Assembly (NCBI GenBank): GCA_964577255.1
Contig: CAZNYM010000016.1
Coordinates: 1-38,581, forward strand
Length of the DNA: 38,581 nucleotides
Origin: Micavibrio_C sp964577255
GTDB lineage: Bacteria > Pseudomonadota > Alphaproteobacteria > Micavibrionales > Micavibrionaceae
Direction: 5' to 3'
The notes beneath the pieces are model-generated. The model ran no database searches. It saw only the letters and a list, made by a program, of their open reading frames with translations, and was not told the origin of the DNA. How positions within the stretch are numbered: position 1 is the first letter of the stretch; each line of letters begins with the position of its first letter. Below, piece after piece: positions 15,975 through 23,946 of this stretch. Made by a program: the position numbers and the translations under genes.

Positions 15975-18900
15975 ATGGCCCTTCGTCGCTTTCTGTTGTC
16001 CAGCGTGGTTTTCAGCGCCTTTGCCCTGACCGGCATTCAGGCCCAGGCCGCCGTGACGGTGCTCAAGCCCAATACGTCCTGGTCCGTTTCGAAAGTGGCA
16101 TCCCGCAGCGCCGGCGGCAGCGATTACTGCGCCATGGCCCGCAAATTCACCGACAACATCGTCCTGACCTTAGCCCGCAACGCGAGCGATGAAAGTTCGC
16201 TCGCGCTTGACTTCCAGGCCGTCCAGCTCAACCCCGGCCAAAGTTATTACGTCGTGCTTGATCCCGGCCACGGCCAAAACCGCGCCTTCGATGTTCGCCC
16301 GGTGTCCGGCAAAGCCATGGTGATACGCATGGGGCAGGATTTCGCTTTCCACGACGCGCTGGGACGCTCGGGCGCGCTCGATATCGAAGTTTCGGGCAAA
16401 AAATACAGCTTCGAGATGAATGACATCGCCAAGGGCCAGCAGGATATGAACGGCTGCCTGGCCAATCTCGTCCGTCCCGCTGCCGGCAAGCCCGTGCCGG
16501 AATTGGACCAGACCGCCTCCATCTCCCGCCCTGCCGGCGGACTAACCCCCGAGCCCCTGCCCGCGGAAGAGATTTCCGCCGGCCCCGACGAAAATACCGC
16601 CGCACTTGAAATGCTGCGCGATGAGAACAGCCGCCTGAAAAACGCCCTCGCCCGCGAGCGCCGCCAATACGAAGAACGTTTCATGGATCAGGGCGAAGGC
16701 AGCAGCAAGGTCGCCGAACTGGCCGAGAAAGTGCAGGCGCTGCAGACCGAGCGCGACGATCTCTCGTTCAAGCTGGCCGAAGCCCTCAACGCCGTCGCCA
16801 TTCCGGCGGCGGGCGCTTTGTCCTCGGCCCAAGAATCGGAATCGCTCAAGAGTGATATCGCCCGTCTGCGCGAGGAGAACGAACAGCTGCGCCGCGATGT
16901 GTCCGGCCGCGAGCCGGTCGAGCCGCTGCGACAGGCCCTCGATAAGCTCACGCTGGAAAACACCCGCCTGCAGCAGGAGATAGCTTCCCGCGCCCCCGTC
17001 GCGTCGCTACAACTGGAAATCGACGCGCTGCGCCACGAGAACGCCGGGCTGAAGCAGCAGATCGCCGCCGTGCCGCTTGAATCGATCCGTGCCGAACTGG
17101 CACAGGTGCGCGAAGAGAACGACAGCCTGAAGATCGCCCAGGCGGCGCAGGAGCCGGTTGAGCCGTTGAAGATCCAGGTCAACGCGCTGCGCGAGGAAAA
17201 CCTGAAATTGCGCGAACAGATGGCCGCCGCCCCTGCGGCGGAGTCCCTGAAGGCCGAGATCGTGACTCTGCGCGAAATGAATAAAGCGTTGCAGGCGCGC
17301 CTGGATGCCCAGCCTGATGTCGGCGCCATGCAGACGGAGCTGAGTCAGGTCAAAGAAGTGAAGGATAAGCTCGCACAGCAAGTGGCAATGACCGAATCCG
17401 CCGCGCCTTTCAAGAAAGAGATCGAGCGCCTGAAGGCCGAGAACGACGCGCTCACCAAGCTGCAGAGCGAACTGATCCAGATCCGCGCCGAGAAGGATGC
17501 CCTGTCACAGAAACTCGCGGCGATGGAGCCGGTCGAGCCGCTCAAGGCCGAAATCGTGACGCTCAAGAGCCAGCTGGCCGCCCGCCCCTCGGATGAAGTT
17601 CTGGCCGAGCTTGGCCGCATCAAGGCCGAGAACGAGATCCTGAAGAGAGAGATGAGCGGCAAGGACAGCGCCACCGGCAGCCTGAACGAGCAGATCGCTT
17701 CGTTGCGCCTTGAGAACGAGAAACTCAAGCTCGACCTCTCCTCGCAGAAAGCTCTCACCGCTGAAATCGAGCAGAGAACCGCCACCGCCTATACCGCGTC
17801 CGAGAAAGACGCCGGCGCGCTCGCCGCGCTGGAGGCGCGTCTTGACGAGCTTACCGCCGACAACGCCCGCCTGCAGTCCGAGCTGGCGGCGGCGCAGAAC
17901 ACCACCGCCGTCACGGCGGGCGTCACGTCAGCCCAACTCGACGCCCTCACCGCGCGCGCGCGCCAGGCTGAAGAATTGCTGCAGGCCGCCGTTGCCGAGC
18001 GCGACTCCGCCGCGCAGAAACTTGAAGATCTTCTGAAGCAAGGCGAAGATGGACGCTTGAGCATCTCCAGCGCCAACTGGGATCTCGAACAGGCCACCCG
18101 CCGCTTCAACGAAGCCGAGCGCGAAATCGTCCGCTTGGGAACGGTCGTGGAGAAAGAGCGTGCCCAGTGCAGCGTCGAGAAAAAGAAAATCGAAGCCATG
18201 CTGTTCGATCCCGCCATCAGCGACGACATGCAGCGCGCCAAGCTTAAGCAGCTTGAAACCGAGCTGACCCTGGCCAGGGCCGAACTGGCGATGGCGCGTG
18301 ATACGTCGTCGATGAGCCAGCCCGTTGCCCCCGTCAGCCGCGAAGCTGTCGTATCCGCTCCCATGACACCCCTGCCTGAATCAATGCCCGCTATTGAAAC
18401 CGCGGCCGGCAGCGCCAGCCCCGTCATGGCCGAACCGATGATGCCGCCGCCCGCGGTGGTGGCGTCAGCACCCATGCCTGTACCCGCGCCTTCACCGGTC
18501 GTATCGAGCGCAGCCGCGGCCGTTTCCGGTTCCCTGGGCGCCGTCTTTATGACGCCCGAGATCGCCAGCGCGCTCCTGCGCCAGGCCGGCCTGCCGCTCA
18601 CGGCGGCGGCCCGCCAGGTTGAGGACGCGGCCAGCCCCGACTTCTCGGCGCTCAGCTGGGAATCGGGCGCCCTGTTCGGCAGCGCCGAGCAATCGCCCCT
18701 GCCCGCGCCCTCGCGCTTCGAGGGCATGGTCCAGGCCTATCTGAAGAAAACCGAAAGCCGCTGCGGCGGGGAATTCGCTGCCGTGCCGGGCGGATCGGGT
18801 GAAAAAGACGGCGTGCGTTACGCCAGCTACGAAATCGCCTGCATCATGCCCGAAGCCGCCGGCGCCTCGGCCGCGCTGCTGTTCTACAGCCGCGACGGCG

Positions 18901-19010
18901 TCTTCACCACCATGGCGCACGAAGCCGGCATGGACATGATGTCGCAGGCCATGGACGCCCGCGACCGCGTGCTCCAGACCGTCCTGCCGGTCAGCATGGC
19001 GAAGTACTGA
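15975..19010 (+). CDS. Large exported coiled-coil protein, partner of the TcpQ-domain protein
   Basis: 1011 residues from ATG 15975, which has GGAG seven bases upstream; TTG 15969 is less likely. A signal peptide (FLLSSVVFSAFALTGIQAQA) is followed by a domain of about 145 residues like that of the preceding gene (WSVSKVAS, CAMARKFTDN, LNPGQSYYVVLD, MNGCLAN). Then comes a coiled coil (about 210-770) built partly of repeats near 27 residues with the pattern PV-x2-L-x2-EI-x2-LR-x-EN-x2-LK. A Pro/Ala/Met-rich linker follows, then a C-terminal domain (about 855-1011) with two Cys (SRCGGEF and YEIACIMPEA) that may pair in the periplasm. Function is unknown; the length suits a periplasm-spanning spacer. 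Confidence 0.75.
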   Translation: MALRRFLLSSVVFSAFALTGIQAQAAVTVLKPNTSWSVSKVASRSAGGSDYCAMARKFTDNIVLTLARNASDESSLALDFQAVQLNPGQSYYVVLDPGHGQNRAFDVRPVSGKAMVIRMGQDFAFHDALGRSGALDIEVSGKKYSFEMNDIAKGQQDMNGCLANLVRPAAGKPVPELDQTASISRPAGGLTPEPLPAEEISAGPDENTAALEMLRDENSRLKNALARERRQYEERFMDQGEGSSKVAELAEKVQALQTERDDLSFKLAEALNAVAIPAAGALSSAQESESLKSDIARLREENEQLRRDVSGREPVEPLRQALDKLTLENTRLQQEIASRAPVASLQLEIDALRHENAGLKQQIAAVPLESIRAELAQVREENDSLKIAQAAQEPVEPLKIQVNALREENLKLREQMAAAPAAESLKAEIVTLREMNKALQARLDAQPDVGAMQTELSQVKEVKDKLAQQVAMTESAAPFKKEIERLKAENDALTKLQSELIQIRAEKDALSQKLAAMEPVEPLKAEIVTLKSQLAARPSDEVLAELGRIKAENEILKREMSGKDSATGSLNEQIASLRLENEKLKLDLSSQKALTAEIEQRTATAYTASEKDAGALAALEARLDELTADNARLQSELAAAQNTTAVTAGVTSAQLDALTARARQAEELLQAAVAERDSAAQKLEDLLKQGEDGRLSISSANWDLEQATRRFNEAEREIVRLGTVVEKERAQCSVEKKKIEAMLFDPAISDDMQRAKLKQLETELTLARAELAMARDTSSMSQPVAPVSREAVVSAPMTPLPESMPAIETAAGSASPVMAEPMMPPPAVVASAPMPVPAPSPVVSSAAAAVSGSLGAVFMTPEIASALLRQAGLPLTAAARQVEDAASPDFSALSWESGALFGSAEQSPLPAPSRFEGMVQAYLKKTESRCGGEFAAVPGGSGEKDGVRYASYEIACIMPEAAGASAALLFYSRDGVFTTMAHEAGMDMMSQAMDARDRVLQTVLPVSMAKY
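16851..17740 (+). repeat. Coding tandem repeats of about 81 bp (27 residues) in the coiled coil
   Basis: Roughly eleven degenerate units follow the protein pattern (E)PVxxLxxEIxxLRxENxxLKxQIAA. The EPVEPL phrase recurs at 16911, 17151 and 17526. The first two are 80 residues apart, consistent with three units of 27, 27 and 26. Divergence between units indicates old duplications under coiled-coil constraint. Confidence 0.65.
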
Positions 19011-19141
19011 GACATCCTGCGAATCGGGTAGCGAGAAATTTCACCCCTATACCTCAAGCAGGGCCTTTCTTGTATCTAACACGCATGTAGAATCGAGGGC
19101 AATCTCCCGGGGGACGCCCCTGAGTTATGGAGAAAATGCAC

Positions 19142-19899
19142 TCACAAAACCCTGCAGGCTTCCATGTATTGCCTACTTTCAGGCATTTTTTCTACTGCCA
19201 GCCCGATCTCTTCACAAAACACCTGCACAAGTCTTCTGGCATCAGAAAGGCCAAGTTTTGTAGCAATTCTGTAGGTCGCTTCGGCTGTGTCTATATTAAC
19301 CTCGCAAGGAAGAAAGGATTCCACATCTCTTCCAAGCGCCTCGTTGTCTATCAGACGCTCAAAGATGGTTTGCTGTTCGCCAGACGGTACGGGATGATGG
19401 TAGTTTAATCCGGAAAAATGTCTGCTCAGAAGACGGTTTCTTATAACTATTTTAGTTGTTCCCTCGACAGGCACGACTGCATCCTTGTATACGATGATTT
19501 TGCCATCTGGGGCTACGGAAGTCCTAATTTCAGACTTATTTTCAAGTATAGAAAAGTCCATGTAACCTCCGCGGCCCAAAGGTTTATATTTTTTGCACTC
19601 GGTCAGAAAAATTTTTCCATCTTCAAATCCAAAGATTGAATGCCACTCTGGCAGAGTGGCTGCGGAATAGATGAACATAGCAGTGCCCGAGACAAGAGCC
19701 GCAAGAGACGCTCCTAAAAGGGAGGCAAGAGCTCTGTGGCCATAGTCCCCGACAGGGGCAAACAGAAAGGCGATAAAAAGTAGGAAAAATAGTACGATCG
19801 TTAGCTGAAAAACTTTCTTTTGAATTTCACTATCCTTGATGCCGCCGCCAGTAACGGTAAAAGTTTTTTAGCGCCTGTTTTTTCTATTTTTATCTGCAT
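19142..19899 (-). pseudogene. Membrane protein gene interrupted by a -1 frame change at an A6 run; unknown family
   Basis: The open frame 19142-19867 encodes two hydrophobic segments (LTIVLFFLLFIAFLFAPVG and LASLLGASLAALVSGTAMFIY) followed by a soluble domain ending MEACRVL. It has no ATG, GTG or TTG before the Met at 19678, which sits inside the second membrane segment, and a stop blocks it at 19868-19870. In the other frame, ATG 19899 begins MQIKIEKTGAKK and reaches six A (19864-19869). One extra A, or a -1 slip, joins them as GAKKTFTVTGGGIKDSEIQKK and gives about 252 residues. This may be a sequencing indel, a real mutation, or slippage. The soluble part (about residues 80-252) is not recognised. 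Base composition is visibly more A+T rich than in neighbouring genes. Confidence 0.6.
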
Positions 19900-19958
19900 C
19901 GCATTAAAGCCACAGAAGAAAGTTCATAAACTACCATGGGAGGCTCTGGGATTTACTG

Positions 19959-20432
19959 CTACATGAGAGTAAAGCGGGACACTGCCTCGCTCGCTGTATC
20001 ACGCATCTTTCTGGTGGCGGCTTCAAGAAGATCCGGTGCTTTGCTCACTTCGGCAATGCGCGCATCCGCAGCTTCAAGGATTTTTTGACGAATGATGGCG
20101 ATCTCATCATCCTCTGCGTACCTGATTAGCGCATAAAAATAGAGTGCGCTGTATTTTTCACCATTCCTCGAGGGAGCTTCAGGCCAATGACGCCCCGTAA
20201 TCGCCGCGATCTCCTTGTCCGTGAACAGGGTCCCCGCCAGAGACAGGAATATCCCGTAATTGTTGCCCACCCTCAGATCGAGCCTTTCCATCAGTTCCCG
20301 GGTGTTGCGCGCCAGCGCCAGCTGCGCCGTCCTGAGGAATTCGAACTGCGCCTGATCGACACCGTTCTGGGCCAACTGAGGCCGTACGCTGTCAAAGGTG
20401 TTGATCAGTGTGAAAATTGTTCTTTCAGTCAT
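19959..20432 (-). CDS. Hypothetical helical protein, 157 aa
   Basis: I do not recognise it. Start ATG 20432 (MTERTIFTLINTF) is preferred over ATG 20489 because the intervening residues (MTTYCFHNNKNITKNG) look like leader DNA and would begin 5 bp from a tRNA end. The product appears almost wholly helical and soluble, with no Cys and no signal peptide: helices around QFEFLRTAQLALARNTRELMERLD and AIIRQKILEAADARIAEV. It follows tRNA-Gly on the same strand and precedes the frameshifted membrane gene by about 60 bp, so the two could share a transcript. Confidence 0.6.
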   Translation of the reverse strand: MTERTIFTLINTFDSVRPQLAQNGVDQAQFEFLRTAQLALARNTRELMERLDLRVGNNYGIFLSLAGTLFTDKEIAAITGRHWPEAPSRNGEKYSALYFYALIRYAEDDEIAIIRQKILEAADARIAEVSKAPDLLEAATRKMRDTASEAVSRFTLM

Positions 20433-20493
20433 GACTTGAACCCCGTTTTTGGTGATGTTTTTATTATTATGAAAACAATAAGTTGTCAAACTC

Positions 20494-20569
20494 TGGAGCG
20501 GGCGACGGGTCTCGAACCCGCGACCTGCAGCTTGGGAAGCTGCCGCTCTACCAGCTGAGCTACGCCCGC
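20494..20569 (-). tRNA. tRNA-Gly (anticodon CCC)
   Basis: Read on the minus strand it starts GCGGGCGTAGCTCAGCTGGT. The acceptor stem GCGGGCG pairs with CGCCCGC; the D arm is GCTC/GAGC; the anticodon stem GCAGC/GCTGC holds the loop TTCCCAA with anticodon CCC, which reads GGG; the T arm is GCGGG-TTCGAGA-CCCGT. The 3' CCA is encoded. Length is 76 bases with CCA. Confidence 0.95.
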
Positions 20570-20654
20570 AATCGTTAACGTGAAATATTCATACGTTTTT
20601 TTCCGGAAAACTGCAAGGCCGTTAACTAATAGCAAAAAAATGTGGAAAGAACGG

Positions 20655-20682
20655 TTTACTTTCTGTAAGAGGAGTTTATAAA
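20655..20682 (+). promoter_or_regulatory. Candidate sigma-70 promoter for the OmpA-domain lipoprotein
   Basis: TTTACT at 20655-20660 and TATAAA at 20677-20682, 16 bases apart, about 110 bp upstream of the lipoprotein start. A 12-bp palindrome TTTTCCGGAAAA lies further up at 20599-20610, between this promoter and the minus-strand tRNA. Confidence 0.4.
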
Positions 20683-20792
20683 CCGAAGGCGGTTAGGTAG
20701 TTATCCAGTGCCTAAGCCTCCGCGAATCAAGGGATTTTCGGCAAGGCGGGGTTGGATGACTGATGAATATCCAAATTCTTGAGGAGCAAAAT

Positions 20793-21689
20793 ATGAAAAT
20801 GTTACGTGGCCTGGTTGTGACTGGTTGCGTCCTGATGCTGGCAGCCTGTTCGAATTTCAAGGCGCAGAGCGAGGTCAAGGCCCTGAACGAGACCAAGGCT
20901 GTCGGCAGCCCGTTCACCCAGAACCTGGCGTCCGAGTATCGCACCTATGCGAACATGAAGCTCGATGAAACCTTCGATTATCCCGACGCGCTGCACTTCG
21001 CCCGCAAGGGCCTGGCGTCCGCCGCCGGCGAAGTCGTGATGCCAGAGCCGATCAGCGACTGGAACCTGAACGTCCAGCACATGGAAGAGCTGGGCACGGC
21101 CCGTGGCCGCCTCATCACCGCCTTTGATCTCGGCGGCCGTGAAGTCGCGCCGCGCGAAGCCGCCATCGCCCAGGCCCGCTTCGACTGCTGGATCGAGGAA
21201 CAGGAAGAAAACTGGGGCGGCGATCCCGCCGCCTGCAAGGCGCAGTTCATGGATGCCATGGCCGCGCTCGAAGGCCTGATCAAACCCACCCCTGTCACCG
21301 AAAGCATGACGCCGGTTGAAAACCTGCCGATGGATGCTTCCGTGCCGATGAAGGTGGAAGACGCCATGTACCTGGTGTTCTTCGACTTCGACTCGTCCAA
21401 AGTCGGCAGCGGCGGCCAGAGCGTTCTGGATGCCGTGTCCGAAGAGGTCAAGAGCCGCAGTCTGAACGTGCTGAACGTTGTCGGCCACACCGACCGTGCC
21501 GGCCCGAACTCCTACAACAACCGCCTGGCCGTGAAACGCGCTGGTGCCGTGCGTGACGAACTAGTGAAGCGCGGCGTTGACGCCAGCATCATCAAGGTCG
21601 ACGGCAAGGGCGAAGACCAGAACCTGGTTCAGACGGAAGACAACGTCCGCGAGCCGGCCAACCGCCGCGCGGAAGTCACCTTCCAGTAA
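20793..21689 (+). CDS. OmpA-domain lipoprotein
   Basis: 298 residues from ATG 20793, chosen because GAGGAGC sits five bases upstream; an earlier in-frame ATG at 20763 lacks one. The signal ends in the lipobox LAAC (LVVTGCVLMLAACSNF), so the protein should be lipidated and placed in the outer membrane. Residues about 20-175 are a helical domain with a CWIEEQEENW motif and a second Cys (PAACKAQF). The C-terminal third is an OmpA-type peptidoglycan-binding domain: VFFDFDSSKV, VGHTDRAGPNSYNNRLAVKRA, VDGKGEDQN and NRRAEVTF. It probably tethers the outer membrane to the wall. A strong terminator follows 20 bp after the stop. Confidence 0.92.
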   Translation: MKMLRGLVVTGCVLMLAACSNFKAQSEVKALNETKAVGSPFTQNLASEYRTYANMKLDETFDYPDALHFARKGLASAAGEVVMPEPISDWNLNVQHMEELGTARGRLITAFDLGGREVAPREAAIAQARFDCWIEEQEENWGGDPAACKAQFMDAMAALEGLIKPTPVTESMTPVENLPMDASVPMKVEDAMYLVFFDFDSSKVGSGGQSVLDAVSEEVKSRSLNVLNVVGHTDRAGPNSYNNRLAVKRAGAVRDELVKRGVDASIIKVDGKGEDQNLVQTEDNVREPANRRAEVTFQ

Positions 21690-21708
21690 GCCGCGGTACA
21701 TACGAATT

Positions 21709-21738
21709 AAAAAGGCCGGGATTCTCCCCGGCCTTTTT
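21709..21738. terminator. Bidirectional rho-independent terminator
   Basis: AAAAAGGCCGGG, loop ATTCTC, CCCGGCCTTTTT: a perfect 12-pair stem (seven GC-rich pairs inside) with A and T runs on the two sides, so it works on both strands. It separates the convergent OmpA-domain gene and the lipoprotein gene ending at 21746. Confidence 0.93.
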
Positions 21739-21745
21739 GTTTGTC

Positions 21746-22399
21746 TCAACCCCGCCGCGACAAAAGCGCCAGCAGCGGCCGCGCCCGGGTGTCGGTCATG
21801 CTGAATTTCTCCTGCAGCGCCCGGGTGACTCCCGCATCGATGTCCTTCATCAGCGCGTCGAGGAAAACCACCTGGCGGTATTCACGGTCGTCCAGAGAGG
21901 CACTCGCCGGCATGGTCAGAGTCCGGTTGAAGGTCAGGACTGCCTGGCGGCCCGGCAGACCGCCGGGCTGCGTTTCGCGCAGGCGCACGCGGATGAACAA
22001 CTCATACTGATCCTGCTCGCCCGCGCCCACCCAGTTGGCGACCGTGCTCTCGGGCTTGATCGTCTGCAGGTATACGCGCGCATCCTCGATCACGAAATCC
22101 ATCTGCCCCTGCAATCCGCCCGGCTTGAGACGGTTTTCGGCATAGCGCTTGAGGGCAATGTCGGGCGGCACCGGAAAGCGCGAGGATATATCGCGCGGGT
22201 CGGCGCCCGGCTGATAGGTCGTCTGCACGTCGACCAGCGCGGCCTCGACCATGTAGGGGGAAATCTCGGTGAAGGTCAGCTCCGGCGCGGCGGTGCGCGG
22301 CGCCACCGCCGTTGTGCTGCATGCCGCCGTACCCAGCAGAACGCCCAGACAAAGGAAAGACAGAACCGCCGGGCGCGCCCGGAATATCGTTTTACTCAT
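21746..22399 (-). CDS. Hypothetical lipoprotein, 217 aa
   Basis: The signal peptide ends in a lipobox (VLLGTAACSTT), so it is a likely lipoprotein; Ser at +2 favours the outer membrane by the enterobacterial rule, which may not hold here. The mature part (about 27-217) has the look of an alpha/beta periplasmic domain: PELTFTEISPYMVEAALVDVQTTY, IALKRYAENRLKPGG, then strands ending in YELFIRVRLRE and a helical C-terminus. I do not recognise a named family. It lies downstream of the ABC permease on the same strand with about 100 bp between, and ends at the shared terminator. Confidence 0.75.
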   Translation of the reverse strand: MSKTIFRARPAVLSFLCLGVLLGTAACSTTAVAPRTAAPELTFTEISPYMVEAALVDVQTTYQPGADPRDISSRFPVPPDIALKRYAENRLKPGGLQGQMDFVIEDARVYLQTIKPESTVANWVGAGEQDQYELFIRVRLRETQPGGLPGRQAVLTFNRTLTMPASASLDDREYRQVVFLDALMKDIDAGVTRALQEKFSMTDTRARPLLALLSRRG

Positions 22400-22502
22400 G
22401 CTTGTAATTTACCCTTGAAACCAGGTTACAGAGAAGACGGAGACACCCGCAGGGTCACGATCTTACACAGGCGTGGTTATTTTATGGTTAACTTGAGGCG
22501 AT

Positions 22503-23322
22503 TCAGGCTTTGACTCGGTATCCGGTTNNNNNNNNNNCCGGTTTTCAGAAGAACATAACATAAAACGGACAAAGCGGCGTTGACCGCCAGCAGCACTGCC
22601 AATCCCTCGCCCAGCGATCCTTCCACGTGGCCGGTGAAGCCGTATCGGAACATGTCGATGATATGAAAGAACGGGTTGTGCTGGGCGATCGTGCGCCACG
22701 GCTCCGCCAGCTGATGCAGCGAATAAAACGTACCCGATAAAAACGTGAGCGGCGTAACTATGAAGTTGGTCATGGCCGCCAGATGGTCGAACTTCTCCGA
22801 CCACAATCCTCCGGCTATGCCGAGCAGCGCCATCATCAGGCTGCCCAGCAGCGCCGCCGCCAAAATCATAGCGGCGCTGTGAACGCCCAGAGGAACAAAA
22901 AAGGCCACGGCCACGGTACAGACGAATCCCACCAAAAGCCCGCGCAGCACCCCGCCTGCGGCAAAGCCGGCCAAAAGCTCGCCCGCACTCAAGGGCGGCA
23001 TCAGCACATCGACGATATTCCCCTGCACTTTTGAAATCAGGATCGAGGACGACGTATTGGCAAAGGCGTTCTGCAGCACCGCCATCATGACCAGGCCCGG
23101 CGCCAGAAAGGCCAGGTAATCGACCGAAACGCCGCCCATGCGGTGATCGCCGAAAGCCACTACGAAAATGGCCAGGAACAAAACCGTCGTCACCACCGGC
23201 GCGGCAATGGTCTGCAGATAGACATTCATGAACCGCCCGGTTTCCTTGCGGATCAGGGTGGCCAGGCCGATGGCGTTCAGCCCGCGCATGGGCAGAGGCT
23301 GCAGGGTTTGCTGTTCGTTCAT
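22503..23322 (-). CDS. ABC-2 type transporter permease, interrupted by an assembly gap near the C-terminus
   Basis: Membrane subunit of an ABC exporter of the YadH/NodJ type. Start ATG 23322 (MNEQQTLQPLPMRG) has GAAGGG upstream. At least five hydrophobic segments are visible (VVTTVLFLAIFVVAFG, YLAFLAPGLVMMAVLQNAF, LLVGFVCTVAVAFFVPLG, MILAAALLGSLMMALLGIAGG, GLAVLLAVNAALSVLCYVLL), along with the family phrases FLSGTFYSLHQLAEPW and HNPFFHIIDMFRYGF. Ten N at 22528-22537 break the last codons. If the identical CCGGTT on both sides is merged, the end reads LLKTGYRVKA and stops at 22503, a normal ending for the family. No ATPase gene is in the window, so the pump partner is encoded elsewhere. Confidence 0.88.
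22528..22537. other. Assembly gap of 10 N
   Basis: Scaffold join, not biological sequence. The six bases CCGGTT occur on both sides (22522-22527 and 22538-22543), so the contigs probably overlap and the true gap length may be zero or negative. Confidence 0.97.
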
Positions 23323-23367
23323 GTTCCGGCCCTTCGCAAATCGTTTTCTCTCACCTATATTATAGCG

Positions 23368-23946
23368 ATGATGCAAAAAGCAAAGCCCGCCCGGCGCACG
23401 CCCAGAAAGATTTCCGAATCTTTCCTGCACAACAGCGGCCTTTACTATCTGCAGCGCTTCGCCGCCAGCCGGGGCCGCTTCCGCAGCGTTATGACGCACA
23501 AGATCCGCGAATCGTGCCGTGCCCATCCGGAACAGGATGAAGCCGCCTGCCTGAAAATGCTCGACGAGCTGATCGTTAAATTCGAGCGCTGTGGCCTGCT
23601 CGACGACAAGCTGTACGCCCGTGCCGCCGCCCGTTCGCTCAGCGCGCGCGGTGTATCTTTATATACCCTCAGGAGCAAGCTGAAACTGCGCGGGCTCGAT
23701 GAAGAATCGATTGACGCCGCCCTCGCCGATCTGCGGGAGGAACGGGAACCTGACGCCTTTGAATTCGAATCCGCGTTGCGCCTCGCCCGCCGTCGCCGGC
23801 TGGGACCTTTTGCCGTCCGCGCCGACGCGCCGGCCGAAAAAGCTGCCGGAGCGCTCGCCCGCGCTGGCTTCGACTACGACACGATCCGCAGAATTCTCAC
23901 GCTGAATAAGGAAGAAGCCGAACGGCTTATTGCAGGGTCTTCGTAG
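23368..23946 (+). CDS. recX: Regulatory protein RecX
   Basis: RecX binds RecA filaments and limits their activity. 192 residues from ATG 23368 (MMQKAKPARRTPRKIS); ATG 23371 is equally possible. The protein is basic and helical with RecX-type three-helix repeats: SESFLHNSGLYYLQRFAASRGRFRSVM, then IVKFERCGLLDDKLYARAAARSLSARGVSLYTLRSKLKLRGLDEESI, and a third repeat ending GFDYDTIRRIL. The usual recA neighbour is absent. Its start is 45 bp from the divergent ABC permease start, and its last 20 bases overlap the end of the convergent histidine kinase gene. Confidence 0.88.
   Translation: MMQKAKPARRTPRKISESFLHNSGLYYLQRFAASRGRFRSVMTHKIRESCRAHPEQDEAACLKMLDELIVKFERCGLLDDKLYARAAARSLSARGVSLYTLRSKLKLRGLDEESIDAALADLREEREPDAFEFESALRLARRRRLGPFAVRADAPAEKAAGALARAGFDYDTIRRILTLNKEEAERLIAGSS

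Noticed and set aside
16851..17740. Repeated segments as a CRISPR array
   Set aside because: The units lie in a long coding frame, are degenerate and lack constant repeat/spacer structure.
19090..19140. GGGG-ACG-CCCC hairpin after the coiled-coil gene as a terminator
   Set aside because: Loop of only three bases, stem of four pairs and no T-run.
20599..20610. Palindrome TTTTCCGGAAAA as a tRNA terminator
   Set aside because: It lies upstream of the minus-strand tRNA, not downstream, and has no loop.
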